A stretch of 7,037 nt of DNA, taken from positions 1 to 7,037 of the forward strand of contig JALTYW010000011.1 in assembly GCA_027046415.1 (NCBI GenBank), given 5' to 3'. Numbering within the stretch: position 1 is the stretch's first letter; the number at the start of each line of letters is the position of its first letter. Below the pieces are notes generated by a model. That model had not been told where the DNA came from and made no database searches. It saw only the letters and a program-made list of their open reading frames with translations. Positions 1 through 6,913 of this stretch are shown here, in pieces. Made by a program: the position numbers and the translations under genes. Origin of the DNA: Sulfurovum sp. Its GTDB lineage: Bacteria > Campylobacterota > Campylobacteria > Campylobacterales > Sulfurovaceae.

Positions 1-375
1 CGACATATCATCTGAGACTTCATCCTCATTTTTGACATTGGTTGAATGTTTGATCACAAAACGTGACCCGGAAAAAGGCTGTGTCACAGAGAAAGACTGA
101 TAGTTGGGTACATCTTTAGCGGCCTTGTAGACCCATTCTACCTTGTCACGGGACTCATAGAAGGTCTCTTCCGCAAAATACTGCCGAAGGGGCTCCCGCA
201 GTGCTTCAAACAGATAGCGGAACCGCCCGATGACCGGATAGTTAATCAGCAGCTGGTGTTCACGCTGCACATAGCGGTCGTAGATAAACAGAAACACAAC
301 GCCCAAAAAGAGCAGGCTCAGTGCCACCTCTGTAAAGTTGGTCAAAAACTCCCATGTTCGATCAAGCATCTGCAT
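1..375 (-). CDS. FMN-binding glutamate synthase family protein, N-terminal part (runs off the left edge)
   Basis: The first 125 codons are visible, from the ATG at 373-375 to the window edge; the frame is open throughout. Residues about 14-32 (FTEVALSLLFLGVVFLFIY) form one hydrophobic segment, so the protein is probably membrane-anchored. The following segment, residues 45-67 with NYPVIGRFRYL and LRQYF, is the characteristic start of the stand-alone glutamate-synthase-domain-2 (GltB-like, FMN-binding) family. Members carry an FMN/Fe-S glutamate synthase central domain further on, which lies outside the window, so catalytic residues cannot be checked. The true amino-donor reaction is uncertain in this family; many members are not proven glutamate synthases. 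A second ATG at 367-369 (residue 3) is an alternative start; a weak AGGCAG lies upstream. The gene begins 4 nt after the stop of the upstream unknown gene, so the two are probably co-transcribed. Confidence 0.85.
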   Translation of the reverse strand, partial: MQMLDRTWEFLTNFTEVALSLLFLGVVFLFIYDRYVQREHQLLINYPVIGRFRYLFEALREPLRQYFAEETFYESRDKVEWVYKAAKDVPNYQSFSVTQPFSGSRFVIKHSTNVKNEDEVSDDMS

Positions 376-379
376 CTGC

Positions 380-1000
380 CTACATATCTACAGGAACTGC
401 CCGGTTCATATCGAGCACCGCATAGCCTAAACCATTGTATTCTTCAATGCGCATGGTTGCATCGTACGGCGGCTTGTGGTCACGCAGCACATCGACAAGA
501 TCACCAAGCACCAATCCGTAGTTTCGTCCAAGCGGTACACTGACCGTTTCAATGTGATTGGCATGAATCTTGTCTGCAAGTGCATTCAAAAGGCAGTGGT
601 AAGCACGTTCGTTGGTTGTGTATTGGAGGTAATAGTCACGCATGATGTCAATATTGCCAAGCCATGCCTGACGTTCATCAGCACTCAGTTTGCCGTTCTC
701 TGCTACCTTTTTGCGATACTCGGCAATAAGTTCTGCCGTATGTTTCTGCCCTTCATCAAAGATCGCATCGACATCTTCACAATACTTTTCCAGTATCTCT
801 ACCAGTACTTTCCCGCTGTACTCATGCTCCTGTACCGTATGCAGGTAGACCTCTTTACCCTCCTGTGGGCTAAAATCAAGCGTTTCAAGCAGCTCTGCCG
901 CTGCACTCAAAAAGGTATAACTGTCCGGCTTGGAAGGATCGAAACTGACCCCGTGTTGGGAGACTCTCGGCTTTGCACCTACATATTTCAAGACTTTCAT
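380..1000 (-). CDS. Conserved-looking hypothetical protein, 206 aa, soluble
   Basis: I do not recognise the family. The reading frame opens further upstream (ATG at 1043-1045), but I set the start at the ATG at 998-1000 because a GGAGG stands 6 nt before it, and because the -10 box at 1028-1033 lies inside the longer version, which would leave that start untranscribed. The protein starts MKVLKYVGAKPRVS, has no signal peptide or membrane segment, and is rich in Glu, Lys and Asp with long predicted helices in the middle (about residues 30-150). The C-terminal part has a more globular look (ETVSVPLGRNYGLVLGDLVD, then EEYNGLGYAVLDMNRAVPVD). No cofactor motif or catalytic signature is obvious; single Cys residues occur but no CxxC. 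It is the first gene of a minus-strand unit, 4 nt ahead of the FMN-binding glutamate-synthase-like gene, which suggests but does not show a linked role. Confidence 0.8.
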   Translation of the reverse strand: MKVLKYVGAKPRVSQHGVSFDPSKPDSYTFLSAAAELLETLDFSPQEGKEVYLHTVQEHEYSGKVLVEILEKYCEDVDAIFDEGQKHTAELIAEYRKKVAENGKLSADERQAWLGNIDIMRDYYLQYTTNERAYHCLLNALADKIHANHIETVSVPLGRNYGLVLGDLVDVLRDHKPPYDATMRIEEYNGLGYAVLDMNRAVPVDM

Positions 1001-1011
1001 TCCTATCCTCC
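1001..1011 (-). promoter_or_regulatory. Ribosome binding site deciding the start of the 206-aa gene
   Basis: Read on the minus strand the sequence is GGAGGATAGGA directly followed by ATG. The GGAGG core is 6 nt from the start codon, close to ideal spacing. This favours the internal start over the upstream in-frame ATG at 1043-1045. Confidence 0.75.
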
Positions 1012-1027
1012 ATATATCTTTTTTTCT

Positions 1028-1033
1028 ATTATA
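1028..1033 (-). promoter_or_regulatory. -10 box (TATAAT) of the leftward promoter
   Basis: A perfect TATAAT on the minus strand lies 27 nt before the re-set start of the 206-aa gene, giving a predicted leader of about 20 nt. At the expected -35 position only a poor match (TTCTAT) is seen. Campylobacterota sigma-70 promoters usually lack a conserved -35 box, so this fits. Transcription start is predicted near 1020-1022; not demonstrated. Confidence 0.6.
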
Positions 1034-1112
1034 TCCCATTTCCATAAAAGATAGAAGAGATTCATCGTTACATCTGTTAATCTATAGAAAAGATAAAACA
1101 CCATACTTTTTT

Positions 1113-1120
1113 GTTATAAT
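1113..1120 (+). promoter_or_regulatory. Extended -10 box (TGTTATAAT-like) of the rightward efflux operon promoter
   Basis: TATAAT occupies 1115-1120, preceded by a T-rich run (ACTTTTTTGT), the pattern typical of Campylobacterota sigma-70 promoters, and by a TG at the extended -10 position. Predicted transcription start is near 1127, leaving a leader of about 50 nt before the ATG at 1177. No other promoter-like site is evident inside the five-gene run, so this is the likely main promoter for the whole operon. Confidence 0.6.
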
Positions 1121-1162
1121 GATATCCATCTATAGTTTGATGAATGTCTTGATCACCCCAAC

Positions 1163-1169
1163 AAGGAAA
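1163..1169 (+). promoter_or_regulatory. Ribosome binding site of the AI-2E-family gene
   Basis: AAGGAAA lies 7 nt ahead of the ATG at 1177 and supports that start. Confidence 0.6.
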
Positions 1170-1176
1170 CTCACAT

Positions 1177-2262
1177 ATGCCTAACCGACTCGAAAAACAT
1201 GAAAAGGTCGATATCGCTATCGAGATCGCCGTCAAACTCGGTCTTCTTTTTCTCGTTATCTACATCTCCTACCTCATCACAAAACCTTTTTTACCCATCA
1301 TCATCTGGGCTATCATCATCGCTGTGGCATTCCACCCCGTCATAACAATGCTTGAAAAACGCTTTGGAAACCGTAAAAAGATCATTGTAGGACTGACAGC
1401 TGCCGTTGTAACGGCACTTGCCGTGCCAACCTATATGCTCTCTGATACTGTTATCGAAACCGGACATCACCTCGCTACAGTTCTGCAGGATGGCGCCATT
1501 CAGATTCCACTGCCGACAGAGAAAGTCAAGGAGTAGCCGCTGATCGGTGAAAAAGCATACAAACTGTGGGACTCAGCCTCACACAACCTCGCACAAACAC
1601 TCACACCGTTCAAAAATGAGATCAAACATATTGCCGGCTCTGTCTTCTCTGCACTCGGTAATGGACTTGGTACTATTCTGATGTTCATCGGTGCTATGGT
1701 AATCGCCGCCTTTTTTCTCATAGGTGCTGAGGGAGGTGAACACTTCTACAAAACCATCATGCGTCGTCTGCTCGGAGATAAAGGAGATGAGTGGGCAAAC
1801 CTCTCTATCCTTACCATTCGCTCTGTTGTCACTGGCGTACTTGGTGTCGCTGTTATCCAAGCACTTTTCGCATTCATTGGTCTGGCACTCATGCATGTAC
1901 CATTTGCTATAGTATGGGCACTTGTTATTATGTTCCTTACCATTATTCAAATGCCTGCACTCATTGTCATCGGACCTATCATCGCATGGGTATTTTCCCA
2001 GGGAAGCGGAACGCCTGAAATCGTCTTTGCTATCTATATGCTCATCGTTGGTGCACTTGACGGCGTGCTCAAGCCGATGCTGATGGGGCGTGGTGTGGAC
2101 ATTCTGATGCTGGTCATCCTCATCGGTGCCATCGGGGGAATGATGCTGATGGGGATGATCGGTCTCTTCATCGGTGCGGTCATCTTCGCACTTGCCTACA
2201 AACTCTTTGGACTCTGGATTGCGGAGGTCAAGGAGGAAGCGGAAGCGGAACAGGCATCATGA
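1177..2262 (+). pseudogene. AI-2E/PerM-family (UPF0118) membrane transporter, interrupted by an in-frame TAG at codon 120
   Basis: The frame from the ATG at 1177 reaches a TAG at 1534-1536 and then stays open in the same frame to the TGA at 2260-2262; ignoring the TAG, the product has 361 aa, the usual size for this family of about eight-helix inner-membrane proteins (export of small molecules; substrate mostly unknown). Before the TAG there are helices at about residues 20-34, 38-53 and 68-88. After it the family's typical C-terminal half follows: helices near 165-180 and the VIQALFAFIGL and VPFAIVWALVIM segments, then DGVLKPMLMGRGVD and a Gly/Met-rich IGGMMLMGMIGLF helix. The interrupted stretch reads EKVKE-stop-PLIGE; family members commonly have W before PLIG, so a TGG to TAG change (G to A at 1535) is the simplest explanation. 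No frame change is needed. It may be a true nonsense mutation, a sequencing error, or a read-through codon. The next in-frame ATG (1681) has no good ribosome binding site and would lack the N-terminal helices. First gene of the operon; overlaps the next by 4 nt. Confidence 0.85.
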
Positions 2263-2927
2263 AACCACTCAGCCGGGAAAACAACTTTCTCTACCTCTTT
2301 GTCTCCCTGCTGCTCTTTCTGCTCAGCGGCGCCATTGTTGCAGAGTTCACCAACATCTTCAGTAAAGGGGTATTTGGTCTCATTATCGTACTAATGCTCA
2401 TTGCAAGCATGAGAAGCCTGCATACGGACAAGAGTTGGAGGTACGTTATTTTCTTTCTTGTACCGGTCTTTGTCACACTCAACATACTCGAACACATCTT
2501 CACCGACAAGATCTATCTCTTTCTGGTACTCATGACACTGCTTGTCTTTTTCATCGGTATCATCATTAAAGCATTCTATCAGGTTCTCTTCGAGGGAGAT
2601 ATCGATGCCAACAAGATCATCGGGTCGCTTACGCTCTATATGCTGATGGGGCTTGCTTGGGCAGTGATTTACATGATCATTATGCTCTTTGACCCGACCG
2701 CATTCAGCGGCATAGAGGCGACAAGCTGGCAGGCGGGCTTTTCGCGCATGGCATACTACAGTTTCGTAACCCTCACAACCCTTGGTTACGGCGACATTTT
2801 GCCCAAGAACCATATTGCCGAATTTTTCGCCTATATGGAAGCGGTCATCGGCGTCTTCTATATGGCTATCATCGTCTCCAGCCTCATCAGCCTGAGGCTC
2901 AACACCATCAACAAGAAACGGAGCTGA
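2259..2927 (+). CDS. Potassium-channel family protein with TLGYGD selectivity filter, six predicted membrane helices
   Basis: The 222-aa product has hydrophobic segments at about residues 10-30, 35-51, 61-79, 86-104, 121-143 and 186-212. Between the last two lies a pore loop: a pore helix (about 160-173) ending in TLTTLGYGD, with the filter T174-L-G-Y-G-D179. This is the Ion_trans_2 (two-helix pore) signature, so K+ conduction through the inner membrane is the natural inference; the usual TVGYGD has Leu in place of Val. The first four helices lack a clear Arg-rich S4 voltage sensor, and the protein ends six residues after a basic tail (LNTINKKRS) with no RCK/TrkA-N ligand domain. The start ATG is inside the ATGA overlap with the AI-2E gene. 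No strong ribosome binding site is at proper distance (AAGGAGGA sits about 21 nt upstream), so its translation is probably coupled to the preceding frame, which matters because that frame has a premature stop. Confidence 0.88.
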   Translation: MKPLSRENNFLYLFVSLLLFLLSGAIVAEFTNIFSKGVFGLIIVLMLIASMRSLHTDKSWRYVIFFLVPVFVTLNILEHIFTDKIYLFLVLMTLLVFFIGIIIKAFYQVLFEGDIDANKIIGSLTLYMLMGLAWAVIYMIIMLFDPTAFSGIEATSWQAGFSRMAYYSFVTLTTLGYGDILPKNHIAEFFAYMEAVIGVFYMAIIVSSLISLRLNTINKKRS

Positions 2928-2933
2928 CCTTTT

Positions 2934-5099
2934 ATGGCAACAGCGCAAGCGGCACTGCACGGCAACACTGAAAGCGAAGCAAAGACCACGCCGCTGCTGA
3001 ACAACAAAATGAAGTTCGCCATTAAGGCTTCCGCCAGCCTGGTGCTGGTTTACCTCATCGGTTTCGCACAAGGGTGGAGCAATATCACCACAGCTGCCAC
3101 TACCGTTATGCTCATCGCTGCTGTAGGTTCACTGGAAAATGCCGTGATGAATGGACTTCTACGGGTACTTGGCTCTATTATCGGTGCCATCATCGGTATG
3201 GTGCTCATCGCTCTCTTCCCGCAAGAGCGTTTTTTATACCTTCTGGTACTCTCTCTTGCAGTTACTTTTGTCTTTCACCTTACTCGTACCTACAAAGGCG
3301 ATATGACCGTCTTCATGCTGACAGGCATGACTATGATGATGATGTTTCAAAACGGCAATACCGACAATGTTTTTCTCTATGGTATCGACAAGGCGTTCAT
3401 GACACTCTTTGGCATTGCCGTCTATACTCTTGTAGGTATTCTCATCTGGCCGGTCAGCGGGAAGAAAACAGAGTTTGAATATGCACAGTATCTTGCTGAA
3501 GCACTTAAAAACAGATATGAACAACGCCTTGCAGACAATGCAACACAAAACCGGCTTCACAATGAAGCACTGAAAGCGCAGGAACAGCTTCTGAAAAGCA
3601 TTCCTCAAATCCCCGGAACTATGGAAGAGAACTTCTCTCCTACACAATGGCGCAGTCTGCTACGGGATTTCAAGAGACTCGACACACTCCTCTCTCTGCT
3701 GCCAACTGCAGGAGAACTTGCCGAACTTCCAAAACCGGTCTCCTATTATCTCAAAGAATACGAAGCTGTACGCAGTCAGATCGATATGCTTTTCGATGCC
3801 ATTATCAAAGGCTGGCAGCATAAAGCATTGATTGACATCCCTCAAAAAGCGGAACTCTCTGTCAATTTTGAAGCGGCAAAAGATCTCACGCAGTTGCAGC
3901 GTGCTACGCTTGGAAGTCTTGCTCTGGAGACAAAGAAGTTGCATGCATTGCTTTCACACATTGCAAACAAACTCAATGCCCTGCACCGTCCGGAGCCTAC
4001 ACATTTTTCCAATGACATACCTGTCAAATCACATGCCTTCGATCTGCTCGATCCTGAACATCTCAAAGCTTCAATCATCACTTTTCTTATCTTCTGGACA
4101 GCGGTTGCATGTTGGATTTTATTCAACCCTCCCGGCGGTTTTATGATCGTTGTACTGGCAACAGGGCTAAGCATTATTACCGCTTTTACACCTGTTAAAC
4201 CATCATTGCTCATTATCATCTTTACTCTCTCTTTTCTCTTTGCAGCTGCTGCCTATGTAGGTGTATTGCCCCATCTTAGTCACGCCACCGAACTTGCACT
4301 TTTTCTTTTTGTTTACGGATTCATTGGGTTCTACTTTCTGCCAACTCAAGTCTCTATCTTTTTTCTGCTGGGTCTTGTAACAATGAACATTGCCAACCAG
4401 ATGTACTACGCTTTTGACATCTTCCTTTTGGTTTTAACAATGTTCTACGCTTTTCTCGCACTTCTGCTGCTCTTCTACTATATGCCTTTTTCAACCAAAC
4501 CCGAACGTCTGTTTCTCCTGCTGAATGAACGTTTCATCCGCCAGTCTCTCCAATTGACACAATACCATTTTGCACTATTCAAAGGCAAAGAACGTTTCTG
4601 GCAGACAATCGCAGCACGCTACAACAAACACTACCTACTAAACACGGTGGAAAAGATGCGACTCTGGGCGGGGCAGATAGATACAGGATACTTTAACGAT
4701 ATAGAGAAAGAGGCATTGCTCTCCTATGTCCGCAACTGTGAACGTTTTGCAACACTACTGCTGATACATACCCATACCATCGATCTGCACAAAGAGAATC
4801 CCCTGCTGCAGTCATATCTATATGAAAAACACAGCTCTGCCCTTGTTCAAGCGCTTGAGGGGCTTTTGCATGACACCTTTCAAAAAGCAGCCTCAGATCT
4901 ACAAAGAGCAACAGAGATGTTTGAAAAGGAGTTGTCAAGCTTTTTTGAGCAGGAGAGTCTTGCCCACTACGATAACGAAGCAATAATCTCCTTTTATGAA
5001 ACCATATCACTCTACCGGCATATCTGGCACACATTTTTTGCACTGGAGACCAAAATCGCACATCTAAACATAAATTCACTCAAAGAGAGCAGATTTTAA
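2934..5099 (+). CDS. FUSC/AaeB-type inner-membrane exporter of an aromatic-acid-like efflux system
   Basis: The 721-aa protein has the two-half layout of the FUSC/aromatic acid exporter family (AaeB, YccS relatives): a first membrane block at about residues 28-173, a helical soluble region at about 180-375, a second membrane block at about 377-518, and a helical soluble C-terminus (520-721). The N-terminal block contains the LENAVMNGLLRVLGSIIGA segment, matching the family's typical R-x-x-G-x-x-x-G turn, and ends in ILIWPVSGKK. The second block has the related CWILFNPPGGFMIVVLATGL and PVKPSLLIII parts. Members export carboxylated aromatic or other organic compounds; the substrate here cannot be read from sequence. 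AaeB of E. coli is about 655 aa, so this one is somewhat longer, mainly in the soluble regions. It starts 6 nt after the channel gene, with GGAG at 2920-2923, and its stop overlaps the next start by 1 nt (TAATG). A run of four Met codons (residues 134-137) lies in a membrane helix. Confidence 0.88.
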   Translation: MATAQAALHGNTESEAKTTPLLNNKMKFAIKASASLVLVYLIGFAQGWSNITTAATTVMLIAAVGSLENAVMNGLLRVLGSIIGAIIGMVLIALFPQERFLYLLVLSLAVTFVFHLTRTYKGDMTVFMLTGMTMMMMFQNGNTDNVFLYGIDKAFMTLFGIAVYTLVGILIWPVSGKKTEFEYAQYLAEALKNRYEQRLADNATQNRLHNEALKAQEQLLKSIPQIPGTMEENFSPTQWRSLLRDFKRLDTLLSLLPTAGELAELPKPVSYYLKEYEAVRSQIDMLFDAIIKGWQHKALIDIPQKAELSVNFEAAKDLTQLQRATLGSLALETKKLHALLSHIANKLNALHRPEPTHFSNDIPVKSHAFDLLDPEHLKASIITFLIFWTAVACWILFNPPGGFMIVVLATGLSIITAFTPVKPSLLIIIFTLSFLFAAAAYVGVLPHLSHATELALFLFVYGFIGFYFLPTQVSIFFLLGLVTMNIANQMYYAFDIFLLVLTMFYAFLALLLLFYYMPFSTKPERLFLLLNERFIRQSLQLTQYHFALFKGKERFWQTIAARYNKHYLLNTVEKMRLWAGQIDTGYFNDIEKEALLSYVRNCERFATLLLIHTHTIDLHKENPLLQSYLYEKHSSALVQALEGLLHDTFQKAASDLQRATEMFEKELSSFFEQESLAHYDNEAIISFYETISLYRHIWHTFFALETKIAHLNINSLKESRF

Positions 5100-6697
5100 T
5101 GAAAAGACCCCTTTTACGTTCACTCTTCTCTATTACCGCAGTGACCCTGATACTTGGCGGCTGTGCCAAACTCGGTCCTGACTTTAGAGGTGTAGAGAAT
5201 CCTCCGGTTCCCAAAAAATGGAAAAAGCACACAGCAGCAAAAAGCCCCGTAGTACGCTGGTGGCGCACCTTCAACGATCCTGTGCTCAACGACCTTGTTC
5301 AAAAGGCGTACGCACAAAACCTCGACATTAAAAGTGCGGGACTTCGCATTGCTCAAGCACGTGCTGCTCTTGGCATTTCCGAAGGACTTGCCTTTCCGCA
5401 GTCACAGAAGATCAATGCGAAAGCATCCTCCACACACACCGGGCTTGGCGATGTTGCCACTGCCGATGTGAGTTTCGATATGGGCTGGGAGCTTGACCTT
5501 TGGGGAAAATATGCCCGGGGTATCGAAGCGGGCAAGGCGGGAGTCTATGCGAGTGTTGCTACCTACGATAACGTCATGGTCTCCGTCATTGCAGAAGTAG
5601 CACGCAATTACATCAACTACCGTACCGCACAGGAGCGTCTTGCCTATGCAAAACGAAACGTCATTATCCAGGAGCGTGTTACAAAGATGACGGAGGTGCA
5701 GTTCAACTCCGGCAATGTCTCCGAACTCGATGTTCAACAGGCACGTACCCAACTCTACACTACCCGGACCAGTATTCCCGCTGTGGAACTCAACAAAGCC
5801 AAAGCACGCAATGCACTGGCACTGCTGCTTGGTATGGATGCATCCAAAGTCGAACGTATACTGCAGCGTGGTAACAGCCGCAACTACACCAATGCCAACC
5901 GTTTTATCGCTATGCACAAAGGAGTGATTCAGCTCAACGAGGGTCTTAAAGGGCTGGTCGATGTCAACATGGTGCCCAAAGCGAATCTCAACCCTAACTA
6001 CCGAATCGACGCCAACCTCATCACACAACGCCCTGATCTCAAAGCTGCCGAATATCTTGTCCATGCCAATGCGGCAAAACTGGGTGCAAGCATGGCTGAC
6101 CTTTATCCAAGCTTCTCCATTTTTGGATCGATCGGCTACCACAATACCAACCAGTACGGCAGTTGGCTGAGCGGAAACAACCCGCTTGGCATCACCATCG
6201 GGCCGTCGTTTTCGTGGAATATTCTCAACTACGGACAGATCAAAAACCAGATACGCCTCAAAGATGCCATCTTCGAAGAGAGCCTTGTCAACTACAACAA
6301 AACCGTGCTAAGTGCCGTGGCAGAGGTCTCTAACGCACTTGAGGGGTATGTACTGACCCTCAAGCAGCAAAAGGAGAACAAAAAAGCAGTTGCAGCGACA
6401 CTGCGTGCCTTCAACCTCTCCGTTACCCAGTACAATGACGGTCTTGTAAGCTACCAACGGCTGCTGACTACGGTTGAAAAGCTCACCAGTACACAAGACC
6501 GCTATGCCACCATCAAGGGCAACGTCGCACTCAATGCCGTGGCACTCTACAAAGCACTCGGCGGAGGCTGGCAGATCAGCAGAGGCAAACGCTATTTCAG
6601 CAAAGAGACCGTAGCACGCATGAAAGCACGTACCGACTGGGGAAAGATGCTTGATAGAAACACCACAATACTGCCAAAAGGATTTACCCATGAGTAA
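5099..6697 (+). CDS. NodT/OprM-type outer-membrane efflux lipoprotein (TolC family)
   Basis: The 532-aa product begins with a lipoprotein signal peptide: basic MKRPLLR, a hydrophobic core, and the lipobox LGGC with Cys22 as the acylation site. The mature start GPDFRGVENPPVP and the WWRTFNDPVLNDLV segment are classic for RND-type outer-membrane factors. The two structural repeats of the family are both visible: WELDLWGKYARGIEAG (130-145) with the long helices after it, then the second repeat with LITQRPDLKAAE (307-318), LYPSFSIFGSIGY (335-347), GPSFSWNILNYGQIKNQIR (368-386) and YNDGLVSYQRLL (445-456). It should form a trimeric channel through the outer membrane and periplasm, serving the FUSC pump encoded just upstream. 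The family normally ends shortly after ALGGGW (here 486-491); this protein continues for 41 residues. It also has an extended linker between the repeats (about 257-305). Overlaps the FUSC stop by 1 nt. Confidence 0.92.
   Translation: MKRPLLRSLFSITAVTLILGGCAKLGPDFRGVENPPVPKKWKKHTAAKSPVVRWWRTFNDPVLNDLVQKAYAQNLDIKSAGLRIAQARAALGISEGLAFPQSQKINAKASSTHTGLGDVATADVSFDMGWELDLWGKYARGIEAGKAGVYASVATYDNVMVSVIAEVARNYINYRTAQERLAYAKRNVIIQERVTKMTEVQFNSGNVSELDVQQARTQLYTTRTSIPAVELNKAKARNALALLLGMDASKVERILQRGNSRNYTNANRFIAMHKGVIQLNEGLKGLVDVNMVPKANLNPNYRIDANLITQRPDLKAAEYLVHANAAKLGASMADLYPSFSIFGSIGYHNTNQYGSWLSGNNPLGITIGPSFSWNILNYGQIKNQIRLKDAIFEESLVNYNKTVLSAVAEVSNALEGYVLTLKQQKENKKAVAATLRAFNLSVTQYNDGLVSYQRLLTTVEKLTSTQDRYATIKGNVALNAVALYKALGGGWQISRGKRYFSKETVARMKARTDWGKMLDRNTTILPKGFTHE
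6676..6683 (+). promoter_or_regulatory. Ribosome binding site of the DUF1656 gene
   Basis: AAAAGGAT inside the end of the outer-membrane factor gene lies about 6 nt before the ATG at 6690. It supports that start rather than the upstream in-frame TTG at 6651. Confidence 0.55.
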
Positions 6698-6905
6698 CCC
6701 TTTTCCGCATGAACTGAGTATTTCAGATGTCTACTTCTCCCCAATACTGCCAGCAATACTGGCTGCTTTTTTTGCCGCTGTACTGACAGTACTGCTGCTC
6801 AACAAACTAAAACTCTCACGCTTTTTCTATGCACCGGCATATGTTTTCATTGCTATTATGGTACTCTATCTTGTACTGATCGATACATACTGGATCAAGT
6901 TTTAA
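6690..6905 (+). CDS. DUF1656 family small membrane protein (AaeX-like)
   Basis: A 71-aa protein starting MSNPFPHELSISDVYFSP. The ELSISDVYFSPIL opening, a first membrane helix (about 19-38, ILPAILAAFFAAVLTVLLLN), a short basic loop KLKLSRFFYAP and a second helix (about 47-66) are exactly the layout of DUF1656 proteins such as E. coli AaeX (67 aa). These are nearly always encoded beside a FUSC pump and a HlyD-type adaptor; their precise role is not known. I chose ATG 6690 because of the ribosome binding site at 6676-6683 and because the family starts just before the ELS motif. It overlaps the outer-membrane factor gene by 8 nt, consistent with translational coupling. The C-terminus (LIDTYWIKF) has normal length, so the IS-like sequence that begins just after the stop does not seem to truncate it. 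Confidence 0.88.
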   Translation: MSNPFPHELSISDVYFSPILPAILAAFFAAVLTVLLLNKLKLSRFFYAPAYVFIAIMVLYLVLIDTYWIKF

Positions 6906-6913
6906 GGAAAGGG

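Noticed and set aside
476..1054. Open frame of 192 codons on the plus strand opposite the 206-aa gene
   Set aside because: Fully antisense to a gene with a good promoter and ribosome binding site; composition is Cys/Phe/Ile-rich without family character.
1681..2262. Separate AI-2E-like gene starting at the ATG at 1681
   Set aside because: No ribosome binding site before it, the N-terminal helices would be missing, and the same frame continues upstream with family-like sequence to the TAG, so it is the second part of one gene.
2391..3071. Open frame of 226 codons on the minus strand across the channel and FUSC genes
   Set aside because: Antisense shadow of two well-recognised membrane protein genes; Cys/His-rich translation with no family resemblance.
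5402..6142. Open frame of 246 codons on the minus strand opposite the outer-membrane factor gene
   Set aside because: The plus-strand product is an unmistakable NodT/OprM protein; the antisense frame has no recognisable domain or start signal.
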